Made by a program: the position numbers and the translations under genes. The notes beneath the pieces were generated by a model. The model was given only the letters and a program-made list of their open reading frames with translations, ran no database searches and had not been told where the DNA came from. Shown piece by piece: positions 1 through 12,582 of a stretch of 64,000 nucleotides of DNA; the stretch's first letter is position 1, and each line of letters begins with the position of its first letter. This stretch comes from Galbula dea (lineage: Eukaryota > Chordata > Aves > Piciformes > Galbulidae): the NCBI GenBank assembly GCA_013399015.1, contig VWZX01009114.1, positions 637,303 to 701,302 of the forward strand, written 5' to 3'.

Positions 1-3000
1 CTCAGTGAAGAGAATTTGCTAGTGTCTAGCATCTCAGCCTACATGAGCTTGCATCACTGAGGTGCACAGAGAAAAACACACCACTTTAAATCTAAAATTT
101 AAATATTTTTACATCTTCAGTGATTTGCAGAAAGCCTGGTAAATCAGATAGAGGTCACCATTTCCAAAGTTAAAGAGCCCTAGCACACATGACAAATTCA
201 GTCTCCTTACCAAATAGCCCATGGCAACAACTGCCAAGCCTCCAAATTCTTCGTGTGTTTTCAGGGACCCCATGTATTAGGAATAATTGTTTGTAAGAAT
301 TAATTATTTGCTATAATAAACAGAAAATGTAGTCAGCTAATTTAATTTTCTGTAAAGAAAACATATTCACAACATTTTGAATCTCTAATATTTTGGGAGT
401 GTGAAAACAATTGTGGGAGTGTGTGATGGTGCTCACTTTTTGTTCTTCCCCTGTTGCCCCAAACTTATATGACTTAATCCTCCCATTTCCTGTATGGAGA
501 TACTTTAGTGTCTACCTCTCCACCATGTGAGTAAGTAATCTGTGTGTAAATAATCTGCAAACTGAATTAACAACCTGCAGATTACTTGGCAAGAACTGAC
601 TCTCCATACAGTCCCACAGTAAAACTACTATGCATCTGTGCACAGCACCTTCAAGAAATTGTACTGTGCAACAGGGACAGGTCCCAGCTGCTACCTAACC
701 ATATTATCAAAAAAAAAAAAATCCAAAGCCAGGCAAGAAGTTAAGGACATGTTTAGAAAGGCATCAGAAACATCTAGCATTTTAGTTCATGTGGATGATT
801 GCTCATAGCCAATGACTAATATGATAATTTTGACTCTTTTTTCCTCTTCAGATACTGACATCAGATTATAATTTTCATCAGGTAAAATTCCTCAGACTTA
901 CTCATGAGGTCATTTTAACTGAAAACATTACCTTCTTGGGGATTTGGACTATTTTAGTTCCTGAGATATTTTTGCTATTTCTAGATTGTCAAGTGATGAA
1001 CATGACACAAAAGATTACAGAGGCACAGAGGCAGAAGCAATTAAAAATCATTTTGGCCACTAAATGTTGGTCATCAAATGTGCAGTTCATTGGTGGTAAC
1101 ACTGAAAATACAGGCTGCTTAGATACCAAGAGCTGTTTTCTTATTTTATTTTTTCTTTAGCCTCTGTGATGAAGAGAACTTAAAATTGGATTTTTGATAG
1201 TAAGGCTTGTTAAAATTCAAAAATGCTAGCCATGAAGACTCTTTAATATTTAAATTTCATCTAGGTAGAGGCCAGGACAGATGGTAAATTTTCTCATTTA
1301 AATATTATGGATAAAGGAAATGTAAAAGATTTGGAGCCAGACACAGGGAATGGTAAGTTTTTCTTGGTTAAACTACCAAAAGATGAGCTGTTTTCACTCA
1401 GATGTAATGTTGGATATCTTTCCACAGAGTTTTGTATGGTGTTGAACCTTTATTTAAACACCTGAACTCCTGGAGCAGGAATAAGGACTTCTTTTGCAAT
1501 GATAGATAGGTTCCTCTTTATCTGTCTCACATAGAGACCCGAACCCCTTTAAATTATATTTCTAAACATTGATTTAACAGTTGGAGACTTCATGCCATAA
1601 CAGAATGCTTTGAAAACTTTCCAGACTAGCTCCATGGTCTAGTAAATGTTGTGTTTAAATGGCAAAAAGTTGGGTTTAGAGTATTTTTTTTTATTCTTTG
1701 TCTCATTTAATTCTTTAGAAAAGATGACACTACACTTTAGCTGAAGCAGTTGCATAGGCTGCCAGAAAATAAAGGAGCTTGAGAGTATGGGGTGACATCA
1801 CCCACTGGGTTGAGTGTGATGACTGCTGTAAAGCTTTGTCTTTGGTGGTACCAAAAGTACCACCTTTCACACTCATCTGGGACTTCTCCATCCACTGGAT
1901 GTAGCAGCACTTCAGACAAGCAACACTGGCATGAAGCTGCACATTTCACCCCATGCATGGCACTAGCTGTTGTGTTTTGCTTAGTAATCAAACAGTCAGG
2001 AGATACATTACTTTTTGCCAGGAATGCCTTGAAGAGCAGAAACTGCTTAATAAACACCAAGAAGAAAGGAGAAAAATGTCCCTGCAAGCCAAGTGCATAT
2101 ATTTTGGCAGAAGTTGTGGCTGAGCCCCCTGGCTCAGTGGTATTTTGGTTCCTTCCTTTCCAGAGGCAAGAGAGCCCAGATGAATTCTGCCCATGTCTTT
2201 CCTGTGTTTATGCTAGGCTCACAGATAAAGCTTTGATGGATGGGTGTTCGCATCCGGCAGCCCTCCTGCCCTGTGTCCCTGTTAGCTGGGGTCTGGGTCT
2301 TCTTCCTTTAAGCACTGACTATGCATGAGAGAGGAACATAGGGAACAATACAAAGTGGCAGATTTTGGATCCAGACTTTGAAAAGCTTGGAACTGGCTCT
2401 AAGGAGGAAATGGCAGTGGTGTAAGCTAACCCTGTGAATCAGCTCACTGGCATTAGATCTTGTTTGTCTTCTCCACTGGCTAAAGAGAAAATAACATCTT
2501 CCAGAACAAGGTGTGATGGATTTGACTGTACATTGCTGTTTTTATGAACAGTTTCCCAAGCTTTTCCTTCTCAGATCTTTATCAGATATGGAAGATCCAT
2601 TACTAAGCAGCAATGTATCCTCAGGCTGTAAAGTTAATCACTACTACTAGATCATACGCAGTGCAAACATCTGTGGGACTTCTACTCACCACGGTTATTA
2701 AACCCTTATTTTTTTCTTTCATTTTATTTGGCATTACTCCCCAGTCTAATGTCTTGTTAAGAATTAAAGCTTTAAAACAACAGACCTAGAATTTTTAGAA
2801 AGGATTACATTTGTTCTATGGAACTAGAAAACAGTTTAAAAAAAATCATATAGGGAAAATATCATAAATACTATTGCATTTGGGGTAACAACTGTTTACT
2901 CCAGTTACAGTGGGAGTCCTACTGCAGCCCAACTGCCCTGTCTTTTAGTTCAATTGTTCTACATTTCACCCTTCTTCCTGTCCTATGCCTGACCCTGTAT

Positions 3001-3253
3001 GGCCAATATGTTCTATGAGATCTTGAACACCCTTAAAATAAGCACGTGCTTAAGCATTTGCTGAACTGAGGCATTGATGACTCTGCTAAAGGCTGGCTGG
3101 GGCAGATAAATAGTTAACAACAGACAGATGTACATGTCACAGTCCACAGCTGATATACTAGATCCACATAAAAAATTCCTCTTCTGTGTCCCAAGAAAGT
3201 CAATGCACAGACTTGGCAGCATAAACACTGGCAAAAGGAAGGCTCTATTGTTT

Positions 3254-3358
3254 CATAGAATCACAGAATCATCTGGGTTGGAAGGGACCTCCAGAGGTCA
3301 TCTAGTCCAACACCCCTATAGTGAGCAGGGACATCCCCAACTAAATCAGGTTGCTGCA
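3254..3358 (-). mobile_element. CR1 LINE fragment (3' end, 5'-truncated)
   Basis: The plus strand reads CATAGAATCACAGAATCAT, then a TTGGAAGGGACC block and a TCTAGTCCAAC block. This is the reverse complement of the CR1 3' end, whose terminal repeat is ATTCTATG-like. The element is therefore on the minus strand, with its 3' terminus at the left, and only about 100 bases remain. Such short 5'-truncated copies are typical of bird genomes. It lies in ENPP6 intron 2, in the same orientation as the gene. Confidence 0.85.
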
Positions 3359-3402
3359 ATTTTCCACTGGAAATAGTAGACAGATAAGCATGAAGGGTAT
3401 AT

Positions 3403-3404
<2 letters not shown>

Positions 3405-3436
<32 letters not shown>

Positions 3437-3449
3437 GTATATATATACA
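3405..3449. repeat. (CA)n microsatellite followed by a short TA-rich run
   Basis: About 14 AC dinucleotides (3405-3432) are followed by TGTGTATATATATAC. The run is nearly pure and lies about 45 bases from a CR1 fragment. It is expected to vary in length between individuals. No function is implied. Confidence 0.95.
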
Positions 3450-4938
3450 TCTTGTATGTCATTTCCCTGGGAGACACGGCTCAAAGTGCAACATGAAGGA
3501 GCTAGGCAAAGTCCAAAGGCATTTAATGGAAATTACATGGTTCTTTTGGATCTCAGCAGCTATCTGTAGCTATCTGTATTATATCTGTTCAGTAAATAAC
3601 TATATCTATTCATTACAGTTACATTAATAGTTAAAAACAAATAGTCCATATAAACAGGTCTTTTTGGTAAATCTTTAGAAGAATTTTTACATTTTTTTGT
3701 TATTTCTATATCCTATTATTTGCACTGCTGTTAGGTCAGTTTGGTGATATCCAATAAAAAGCTTTTTTTTTTTAATGAGGGCTGATCCAAATCATTATAT
3801 CTAGTCTAGAATTCCAGACCCTTGGACTGCCTTTGAATCTGTAAGGCAATATTGTCACTCTCAGACCTTTTTGCTCTTCAGTACTTTAGAAACTCTCTAA
3901 ATGGCTTTTCAATGCTTCTTATATTGGTTCCCTCTTTCTTCCCTTTCCTGAGAACTGTGGCCTTTTTTCTAGGGCCACCAGTAGCCACGCTGCATGGAAA
4001 GACTGTGACCAGGCATATATGTGTTGTGATGCAGACAATACGCTGGATGAGAGCCCAAAGCATGAGTCAGCTGCTGCTGCCCTACCCACTGCCACTGGAT
4101 ATATTCAGTACAGCTCTTCTAACATGTGATCTTCTAGCCTGCAGTTACACACAGGATGGTATTTGCACACTACCTAAGTAGCAGAGTTAAAAGGTCAAAA
4201 AGTTGGGAAGCAGTGTACCTTACAAGGGACTGGGTCTGGCTGCACAGCTGGAACATTTGTTTCCACAGGGGTTCCTAAATGGACAGACCAAGAGTATACT
4301 CCTATTTGTCAAAAAATACTCATTATTATACATTCCCAGTGATTTCAGTGGTCCAATATCCAACAAATGAGGAATGGAAGGCCAATTCCCTCCAAATGAA
4401 AGGCTCAGACTCAGCAACTGGGACCTCAGCTGAGTTAACAATGAAGGAGGACAAGACTGCTCGCACCAGCTCCCCAAAGGGTGCTTTGCTTTCAGCTGGA
4501 TTTTGCTGTCCCCACAGAGCAGATAATTTCCAGGTTAAAACAAAACAGCCATTGGGAGAGAATGGTTACTGTTTAACTTTGTTCAGTGACATGATCTACA
4601 GTGTTGCTCCATGAAACGTTCATGGATCAACCAGTCAGCGCAGCAGAAGCTACAGGTGGGCAAGATGAACAAGCTGTTGGTGGAGGAGAGGATGCTCTTC
4701 AAGTTAGAGCTCCCCTGAAGGTAACATTTCACAGAAAGCTACCTCCAGTGACACTTCAGTCTTTTCCTTTCTAAGCATCTGCAAATTGTCATGGTCTAAG
4801 GGAAAAGAATTCATTTCTATGAGTGGTTAGTAAAGCACTCATAATTCTTGTCTGTATTTCAGAACTGCATGAAAGATCCATCCTAAAGTGCATGGAGTGC
4901 TTAGATGTAAAGATGGTAGCAATTTTTTACATACTAAC

Positions 4939-5118
4939 CTGGCCAGTAGTACATGGAAACATTCTTTTTCTCTTTCATCATTGTAACCCACAAAGGCTCT
5001 GATCCATTCCACCAGAGAGGCAGCAGGCTTTCTTTATTCACACCAATATCAAAAGATAAATTTGTCTTTTGGTCCCACATGTAGTTTCCAATCATCTGAT
5101 GGTCCTCACAGTGGCGAC
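4939..5118 (-). CDS. ENPP6: ENPP6 coding exon 2 (glycerophosphocholine choline phosphodiesterase)
   Basis: A 180-nt exon that completes the split Gly codon of exon 1, adds 59 codons and ends on the first base of the next Gly codon. The acceptor is ...CCTGAAG before 5118 and the donor is GTTAGT from 4938. The peptide begins RHCEDHQMIGNYMWD and ends NVSMYYWP, and it matches vertebrate ENPP6 closely over its whole length. It belongs to the extracellular alkaline-phosphatase-like catalytic domain, residues about 84-142 of the predicted protein. Two N-glycosylation sequons match those known in mammalian ENPP6 (N102-L-S and W-N120-G-S). A third, K-N135-V-S, has no counterpart in the human protein as I know it. 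ENPP6 hydrolyses glycerophosphocholine and related choline lipids to phosphocholine at the cell surface, notably in oligodendrocytes. Identity is secure; function comes from the family. Confidence 0.97.
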
Positions 5119-5887
5119 CTTCAGGGGTGGAGAGAAAAAACAGCACAGATTAGTGTTCTCCAGGAGAAGCATGCCACCAGCATCACCACTGCTACCACTG
5201 CATCATCCAGCAAATTAGCTGAAAATTCCTAATTTGAGCTCAGGGACCTCTTATCTTGCAACCACTCATATGATCTTCTTGAGTCTTACCTTTCATTGAG
5301 GTCCTCTAGGTGGCTCTCTGTATCCACCCCAGTTCAACCACTTAAAAGTTAGTTGCTGAAGCTTGTCAGCCACCTGTGTTCCCTTCACAGCCACTGGAGA
5401 AGAGGCACCTCTAGAAAGCAACTCATGCCATCCCAAAATAAGCACCTAAGGTATCTGGAAGGAGTTATCCTCTGGAGGGGCATATTGCTCCTTGCTAATT
5501 ATAGAGAAAGATTACATCATTTGCTTAGCTTCAGACAGCTTTTGAACAGCTGAGGCCAGAAGAAACAAATCCCACACCCCATAGCCTGCTCAACATGCCA
5601 TACACAGTCCACATATATACCATAGCAGGGGCAGCCCACACGGGTGCCACACATTTGTCTGACACCTGGCTCCTCCTACCCACGCAACATCTACCAAGTC
5701 TGAGGCCCTTTGAAGGTGCCTGCCAGTGCACAGACCCACACAGCTCCGGGAAACACTCTGTGAATGGGAAGAGGTAAGAGGACAATCTGGAAAAACAGAA
5801 TAAATTTTGGAAAACCTGCATTTCCCCTCTACTTTATCCATAGGGCACATATTTTTGACACAAACAAGCAAAAACTAGGCTAAAACC

Positions 5888-5998
5888 TTTATTTTCCTTT
5901 ATTTTTTAAATTTTACTATTTTTTATTTGACTTTTATTTTCTGTTTTTATGTTACTGTTCAATTTTTTTTAAATGAACATTTTTTGTTCTTTTTTGTG
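5888..5998. repeat. T-rich low-complexity stretch
   Basis: About 110 bases dominated by runs of T broken by A, such as TTTATTTTCC, TTATTTGAC and a T8 run. There are no clear repeat units and no flanking target-site duplication. It may be a decayed poly(A)/poly(T) tail or simple drift in an intron. Confidence 0.7.
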
Positions 5999-8564
5999 GG
6001 CACAGCAACCATTTAGTCAAATATTTTCAGCCTTCCTACGGCATCTTGGGGGCCATTGGGCACCTTTATATAACAAGAAACTGGGATCTAATAGCCAAGA
6101 GAGGTCTTCCCTTTCTTGTTATTGTCAGAGAAGATACTGTATTGTAAGAGTTAATCTGCAAGTGACTGAATGACTTCAGACTGGCAAGTGTTTCCATCAC
6201 TTTAAGTTTCAAAAGAGCTTGAAGGAAGCCTTTATAGATGCATCAAAAATGCAGCCTTCCTACTTGGAGAACAACCCCATCTCTTCAGCTGCTTGAAGTG
6301 CAGATACTCCTGAGCATACATCAACCTGCTAAATTGTAGGCAGGCAACAGGGTCCAGCCTGGGAAACATGCAAGCTGGTGCTGAAGCTCTTAGGTCACAT
6401 ATTTTGTTTGATGGATAGTGTAGTCTTCACACAGAAACAATAAGTTCTAGCTGCTACTAATGTGAGCTCCCTATAGGATTTAAGATCTGCTATCAGTTTG
6501 CCCACCTCTTTAAGGAACAGAACAGAGGCTGTGCTTTGTAGCATTTTGGAGAAGATAATTGTGTGCACTAATAGAGGGGACAGTATTCTTCTGATCTCTA
6601 CATCAGACAAGTTCATTCTTCTCTGATCTCCAACTCACATTTTTTATATTGAAAAAGAGGCCTAGAACACTACAAGGGGTCAATTTTTATTGCAGACATC
6701 CCTGACTTCCAGGGAAACAAGGGCAGATCAGATGCAGACAGACCCAAAGACATGGCCATAGAACACTGCCTGGAACCATTCACTTCTGCTTGTGTGAAGC
6801 CTGTACCCCAGAAAGACCCTGGACCTCCTAGGGAGACAACAATAACCAACTAATCAATCTCTTCCTTGGGTTGCTCATCCCTACACTTACCATTAGTAAA
6901 CACTGTTGAAAAATTATGCCTGGTGTCTAATTTTACTTTTTACCTTTGTTAATCTTCAACTATGGCTATTCAGTGCTTTGCTCACTGATAAAAGAGCCCT
7001 TCAATAGCTGGCATTTCCTTCCCCCCTCCCCCCCAGAAGACACTCATATACAGAATAAAGGTCACTTCTCAGATTTCTTCTTGGTCACCTGCACAAACCC
7101 AGCTCTTCACATCCCCTCTTGCAACTCATTTTCTCCAGCCTGAGAAAATGACCTTTGGTGATCTCCATCTTTATGATTATTAAAATAGTAACATGGTTTT
7201 AGAAAGTCACCATAACATGCTGAATTTATTGTTATTTCTATTACTGCAGCTTTCCTCTGTAATCAAATGTTGTCTTAAGAGTTTCAAAGGTAGCAACAGG
7301 GCAAAAAGCAAGTTAAGTATACAGATATCATTATCTGACCTTACTGCAATTATAGTAAAAAGCACTCCTTCCTTAAACAACAGAGGAAAAGAAAGAGGGC
7401 ATAGTTCCCAGGAATATGATAATGCTATATATCCTGGAAAAGAGCCAGCAAAAGCATTTGCAAGCCTTCATGCTACAACCTACTTGGACACTACACTTCT
7501 TACAGCATTGGCTTTGTCTAAAGAAACACAGAGTCGGTTGCCCCCCCACTACAGCAGCACACTAACTCTGAGCAGTGTGCACCCTACGTTAACCATATGT
7601 GAGATTTGGAAACCACAGTGTGCTCCTGTAGCATGCACTACAGGAATGACCTCTTCTTTCTTTTGTGGTCTTTCACTGACTCCAGAGTCTGTGTGTAGGC
7701 ATGATGTGTCATACAGGGACCACCCTGCTTCTAAATCTACAAGAGAAAATTCTCTTCTGAGATACCCAATGATCTCTGTTTTGAAAGAGAGGCATTGTGT
7801 GGCAGATGTACAGTGTTATACCTGATGCACTGGGCAACAAAATAGGGGAAAGCCTTCTCTGCACTAAGCAACAGAGGCTTACCAGAGAATCCATGGTGTG
7901 TTTATTAGGAAACACAGCAAAGGTACCATAATCTGTACCCACACAGTATTTACCTGATGAGAACATAAGTACATACATTTAGCTAAATGTATTGTACTAT
8001 GTAATATTATATTCATGCCTTGCCATTATGATGAGACCTTTCCTTCCATGTCCCACCATGATACCCCCACTTCCCAGGAAGTGACAAGAGCCAGGGGGGC
8101 AGATGCAAGCACAGGCTGCCATGGGGCTATATAGGCTGGAGAACACAAAGAGCCTCACACATGTAAGGTAGGTAGGTTTTAACAGCCTACTTGAAACATG
8201 GAAGTTCTCTTTCCCTACTTTCTTCCCAATGTCTTCCACAATGTCTTTCCTCCACTATTCCCTTGCTTGAAAAGTCACCTAAATGTTGACCCAGATCTGC
8301 TCATTTATCACCTCCTCACCCCAGTTCCAACTCCCCTGAAGACCCACTGGATGACTTGCCCTGGGAAATGCTCTGCTCATGCTGCTTGCCATGAGGAGGC
8401 AGACAGCAGGCTGTTAAAGTCACCTGCACCTTATTCCCATCCCAGAGCAGAAATCATGGTGTTGCTGTCCTAAAGGACCAAGTCCAGCCTGCTGTGAGCA
8501 GGGCATCCTGCTCTTCCCTTGCTGGGTCTCACCTGCCCTGCTTTGAAAACAAAGACTGAAGGTG

Positions 8565-8660
8565 GAAAAAAAACCCCAACCAACCAAAAAAACCTCATCA
8601 AACAAACACCCCACCCCACACAAGAACTACAAACCACAAACAAATAAACAAAAAAACCCA
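8565..8660. repeat. A/C-rich low-complexity stretch
   Basis: The plus strand here is almost free of T and G: A-runs alternate with CCCC, CCAACC and CAAACAAA blocks. It resembles a decayed poly(A) tract. I see no recognisable retroelement immediately to its left, so its origin is unknown. The minus-strand open frames crossing it owe their length to this composition. Confidence 0.75.
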
Positions 8661-11600
8661 CTGTGCTAAGACTTAAGTGGCCTGGAGAAGACCAGGGCTC
8701 ATGAGAAGTCAACAAGGGAGTGCTGGTCTAGGCAAAGTGGCCCTGCCATCTGCAGGCCCCCAAGCAAAAACAGTACCTGCAAGATGTGCATGGAAAATTT
8801 ATGTTCCCAGAAGAGTTTGCTGGCAGTCTTTCCAAATATTTATGACCTCCAAGACCAGACAGATCCAAAGCAGAAACACTTAGTCTATGTCAGGCAGAAC
8901 TTTACAATCCAAGTAGGACCACATCAAAAGATACAGAAAAAATCTGTGCTATAGGCAACATCTTATTTATTTTTCCTGAAAAGAAGTAATTTAATAAGAG
9001 AATGAAACTTTTAATTTTATGCTTTCATCATGGGGACAGGGCTGGGATACACAAAAAATTGTTCCAAAGCATCCAGTTTAGGCTTTGCAGATACCTGCTT
9101 GTGTGGGAAGACAAGTCTTGTGTTCCTGGAGAGCATGTGCTCTGAGCTGTCAGCTGGTCTCCTAAACCAGCAGCAGTGAGCTGAGGGACTATGCTGGCAC
9201 CCCTGGCCATCCACAGCTGTGAAAGGCTCAAGGGCACCACAGCCCCGAGCACTATAGGATGGTCTGAACAAAATGATGGGCAAAGCTGCTGCCAGCCCCA
9301 TTAGAGAGGGTATGACCCTCTGGTGGGTTTTTTATGTTCATCGGCTGTGACTTGAGCTCTGGGTGAAGAAATATCCTGATATATGAATGCCCACTTACTG
9401 CTGCTGGTAGCAGGTATACTAGTTGTGAGCTGTGAGGCTGTAGGTAGTAAGAAGGAAAAAACTCAGTGCTCCAACTGGCAGCATATGAACTTGTGTTAGA
9501 GAGAACTTTTGGTCCTTCACTTTGAAAGTCTTTCCATTTTTTAACTGGTAGAAAACAAACACAGATTTTTACAACATTTTGTATATGTGTTCAAGAAAAA
9601 AATCTTGGTATTTGGCATTGGAGCCCTTCTGCAGGTGAGGAGTAAAGATGAAAGATGAAGAACATGAAAATGAAAAACTCTCCCCATTCCCACTCTCTTC
9701 TCCTGCCTGTCCTTTCTAGGATAGTACCCCTTCCCTGCCAGTTAATAGTATTACCAGAGACTTCTTCAGTCTTTTTTTGCTTCCCAACAGAGAATGTTAG
9801 AAATGGAAAGCTACTGAATCCAAGAAAAATAAAAGACTATTGATTTTAAAACTGTGTGTCACAAACAGGATCTTTTAATTCTTTGCTGCTGCTGGCATCT
9901 ATTGTGCTTAAAAGAGGAGCAAGTCTCAAAAATCCTATTCCTTTGTCACTTACCATGCTCTTTGTGTCCTTCTGGCTTTCTTCTCAGTTCGTGTGTACCA
10001 ATAACAAGTTTCCCTGCTATACTCCTATCCCTCCAGTTTTATGCCTCAGACAATGTAGGTATTGTTTACATAATTAAAAACTTGCTCAACTACTAAACAG
10101 AAATTGTCCTTTCCTTGACCAGGCTGGAGTCTAGATACCATTAGCAGCAGAAAAAAGGCATCCACTAGAGCCAGGTGAGGTTTCCTCTGCATACCAAGTG
10201 GATGAAAAGTAAAGATGCTATGCTGTAAACCAGGAGAGCTCTCACAGCAGATAAACGTACCTGTGCACATCAGCCAGACCACAGACTCCATTTGCTCCCA
10301 GAAATCATGGAATAAGTGGGGTGCAGCATACATCAAGATTTGCTATGCTCAGGAAATCAGACATACACATCAGACTGCAGTACCACCCATCAAAGCCCCT
10401 CAGCAGTCAAGTTATTCCAACACTGAGAGTGAAGAGTGGAGGTAGGACAGTAGAAGACCCATCCCTGGGACCTCTGCCATGTTGCCACTCTCCCTACTGC
10501 TGTGCAGAGGAGAAAGTGGTGGCATATGCAGGGCTAAGCTGAAGTGTCTAGGAAAACACCATGCACCACCCTTTTATTTTAGACAAGCCCCAAACATGCC
10601 ACCACTGAGTTATGGCAACTGTGGGAGAGCTCTGCAAAGACCAAAGCCCTTATCTTGGTTGCAGAAGACTGAAACATCCTCTGTTCAACTTCCTCCTCCA
10701 TCCCATAAGCTTTGCAGGACATCACAGCCTCTCTGCCAAGTATTTAGGATCAGGTTCTGTCCAAAGAGGGACATGGAGGCCCCTCACTAGCTCCTTTCCA
10801 AGCAGCTCCCCAACCACCCATCTCTGTAAGGACCCTCTGCTTCCCATGAAGGCCAAGAGAAATATGGCTTTTGGATGCAGGGCCACACAGCTGACCAGGC
10901 AGCAGGCATGTCCTTGCAGAGGACCTGCCAGCAACGACCTCATTTGTTGTTAGGATCTTGGAAAATAAATCTTTCCTGGGTTTCCAGCTAAGATGTGTCA
11001 CTGTCTGCCAGTGTTTATGCTAGCTGGGACTGGAAATGTGAGGGTCCCCGGCATGCCCTGAACAGGGGGATTTTCAGAGGAGCTGGGATGCAGGGGGTTC
11101 CCCAGCACCCCCACAACACCTGCAGGTTGGCAGCTGAAGGAGACCCAAACCCCTCCATGTGAGCAGCTTTTTTTGAGAGACATGGCACAAAGGGCTCTGA
11201 AGCAACAACTCGTGCTTCCAGTGGTTATGAGGGAGACCTCAGACTTTCCATTTAGCTTGGCATAAGAGCTCCCTTCAGAACCAGGCCATGGCAAGGAAAG
11301 GGAAAAACTAAGAACTCCCCAAAGGATAAAAATACAAGTTGACTTGTGGTCTTAATTGCTTTCTTTGCAAAACAAACAGCACATGGTGTTATTAGGTGAG
11401 CCTTTTGGGTCATATGTATTTGGAATCCTTCCCTGCCTTGCCAAGCCCATGTCAAGTCACACAAAGCTCTTTTAAACACGTATCAGCAGCAACAGCTCTT
11501 TTTACCTAATTTGCCATTTTATGTCATGCCTTTCAGGGTAACAACTGCAATATCCTAACTGCAGCATGGAGAGCTAGGACACCAGCTAGGATTCAGCCTG

Positions 11601-12582
11601 GCAGCACAGAAAACAACTCAACTGCTCAAGACTCAGTCTTTACAACTCTGTGGAAGGCAAAACTGAAAAAGGCAGCATGAACAAAGTTGTTAGAGAAGAT
11701 TGCTTTTCAAAGAGTGGAATTTTAAGCTGGTACATCTTTGGGCTACCTTGCACACCACCATTTGGAACAAAACAACTTCTCCAGTTGTGCATCAGCAAGA
11801 TCCCTTTTCTTCAGTAATGATTTGGCTGGTGTTAGGTGCTTCTTCAAGCAAACAGCATTTGTCTTTCAGCTAATTCAGGACAGTGCTTGCTTTGCCTTCC
11901 TGTTGAGCTGAGTGCCACCCCAATCCATCCCTGGTGGGAGACCCAGCAGGGTGTTGTGTGGTAGCTGTGACTCTCAGTATCTTTACACTGGGTGCTACTA
12001 CTGCTGAGTGAGTGAAGCTGGAGGAGGACAATGTGACCCAGGACCACTCGGTGGTTGCAGTGAGGGAATGCCACAGCACAGAGTCATGATCTGGTGCCCT
12101 GGCTTGCAGAGAGATGGGAGCTTTTCCTTGTGCTCTGAATCACTCAGTGACTTCAAATGAAGACAAACCTTTCACATTCCTCCTTCTTCTATGCTCTGAT
12201 CTTCTTTCTCCTAATTGCTGTAGATGTGGAGGAACGGCAAAGACCTCTAAACAAGCCTCAGGCTTTGGGCTAAGGCTGTGTCACTCTGGGAAGCTCCAGC
12301 AAGTATTTTCTCATAGGTTAACAGCAGCAGCAACTTTAAGCAAGAAGGGGCTTTGCTGCAGAGAGCTCTGCCATTGCCCTGCAGTATTGAGAGACCACAG
12401 GCAAGCTATCTCCCTTTCCCCTGCCTTTCTTCCAAAATTTATCTCTTTTGTATATTCAGGCTGGGCCCCATTCCTCTCACTGTGTTTGTGCTTCACCTAG
12501 CACCTAGCCTCAGCAAAATGGGGTGTGCTACACATTAACATACATTGGTTAGTTGTTTTTAGATCCACAGCTCTTGACCATC

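Larger units (their letters stand above)
1..4938 (-). other. ENPP6: ENPP6 intron 2 (partial, runs off the left edge)
   Basis: This is the sequence downstream, on the minus strand, of the exon 2 donor (GTTAGT, read leftwards from 4938). I looked by eye for the next ENPP6 exon, which in the human protein begins with a Cys-Glu-Val-Glu segment, and did not find it, so it probably lies left of the window. The stretch is AT-rich intronic DNA. It has an A13 run at 709-721, a CR1 fragment and a CA microsatellite near 3.25-3.45 kb, and a small tandem copy of AGCTATCTGT at 3558-3577. Open frames such as 1792-2328 (+, 178 codons) show no protein-family features and look like chance. Confidence 0.8.

Noticed and set aside
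1792..2328. 178-codon plus-strand open frame in ENPP6 intron 2
   Set aside because: No recognisable domain, overlapping open frames on the other strand, and intronic location; consistent with chance.
3351..3627. Open frames over the CA repeat encoding a Thr-His run
   Set aside because: The peptide is a translation of the microsatellite and adjoining CR1 sequence.
1..4938. Search for ENPP6 exon 3
   Set aside because: No minus-strand sequence encoding the expected Cys-Glu-Val-Glu segment after the exon 2 donor was found; it presumably lies left of the window.
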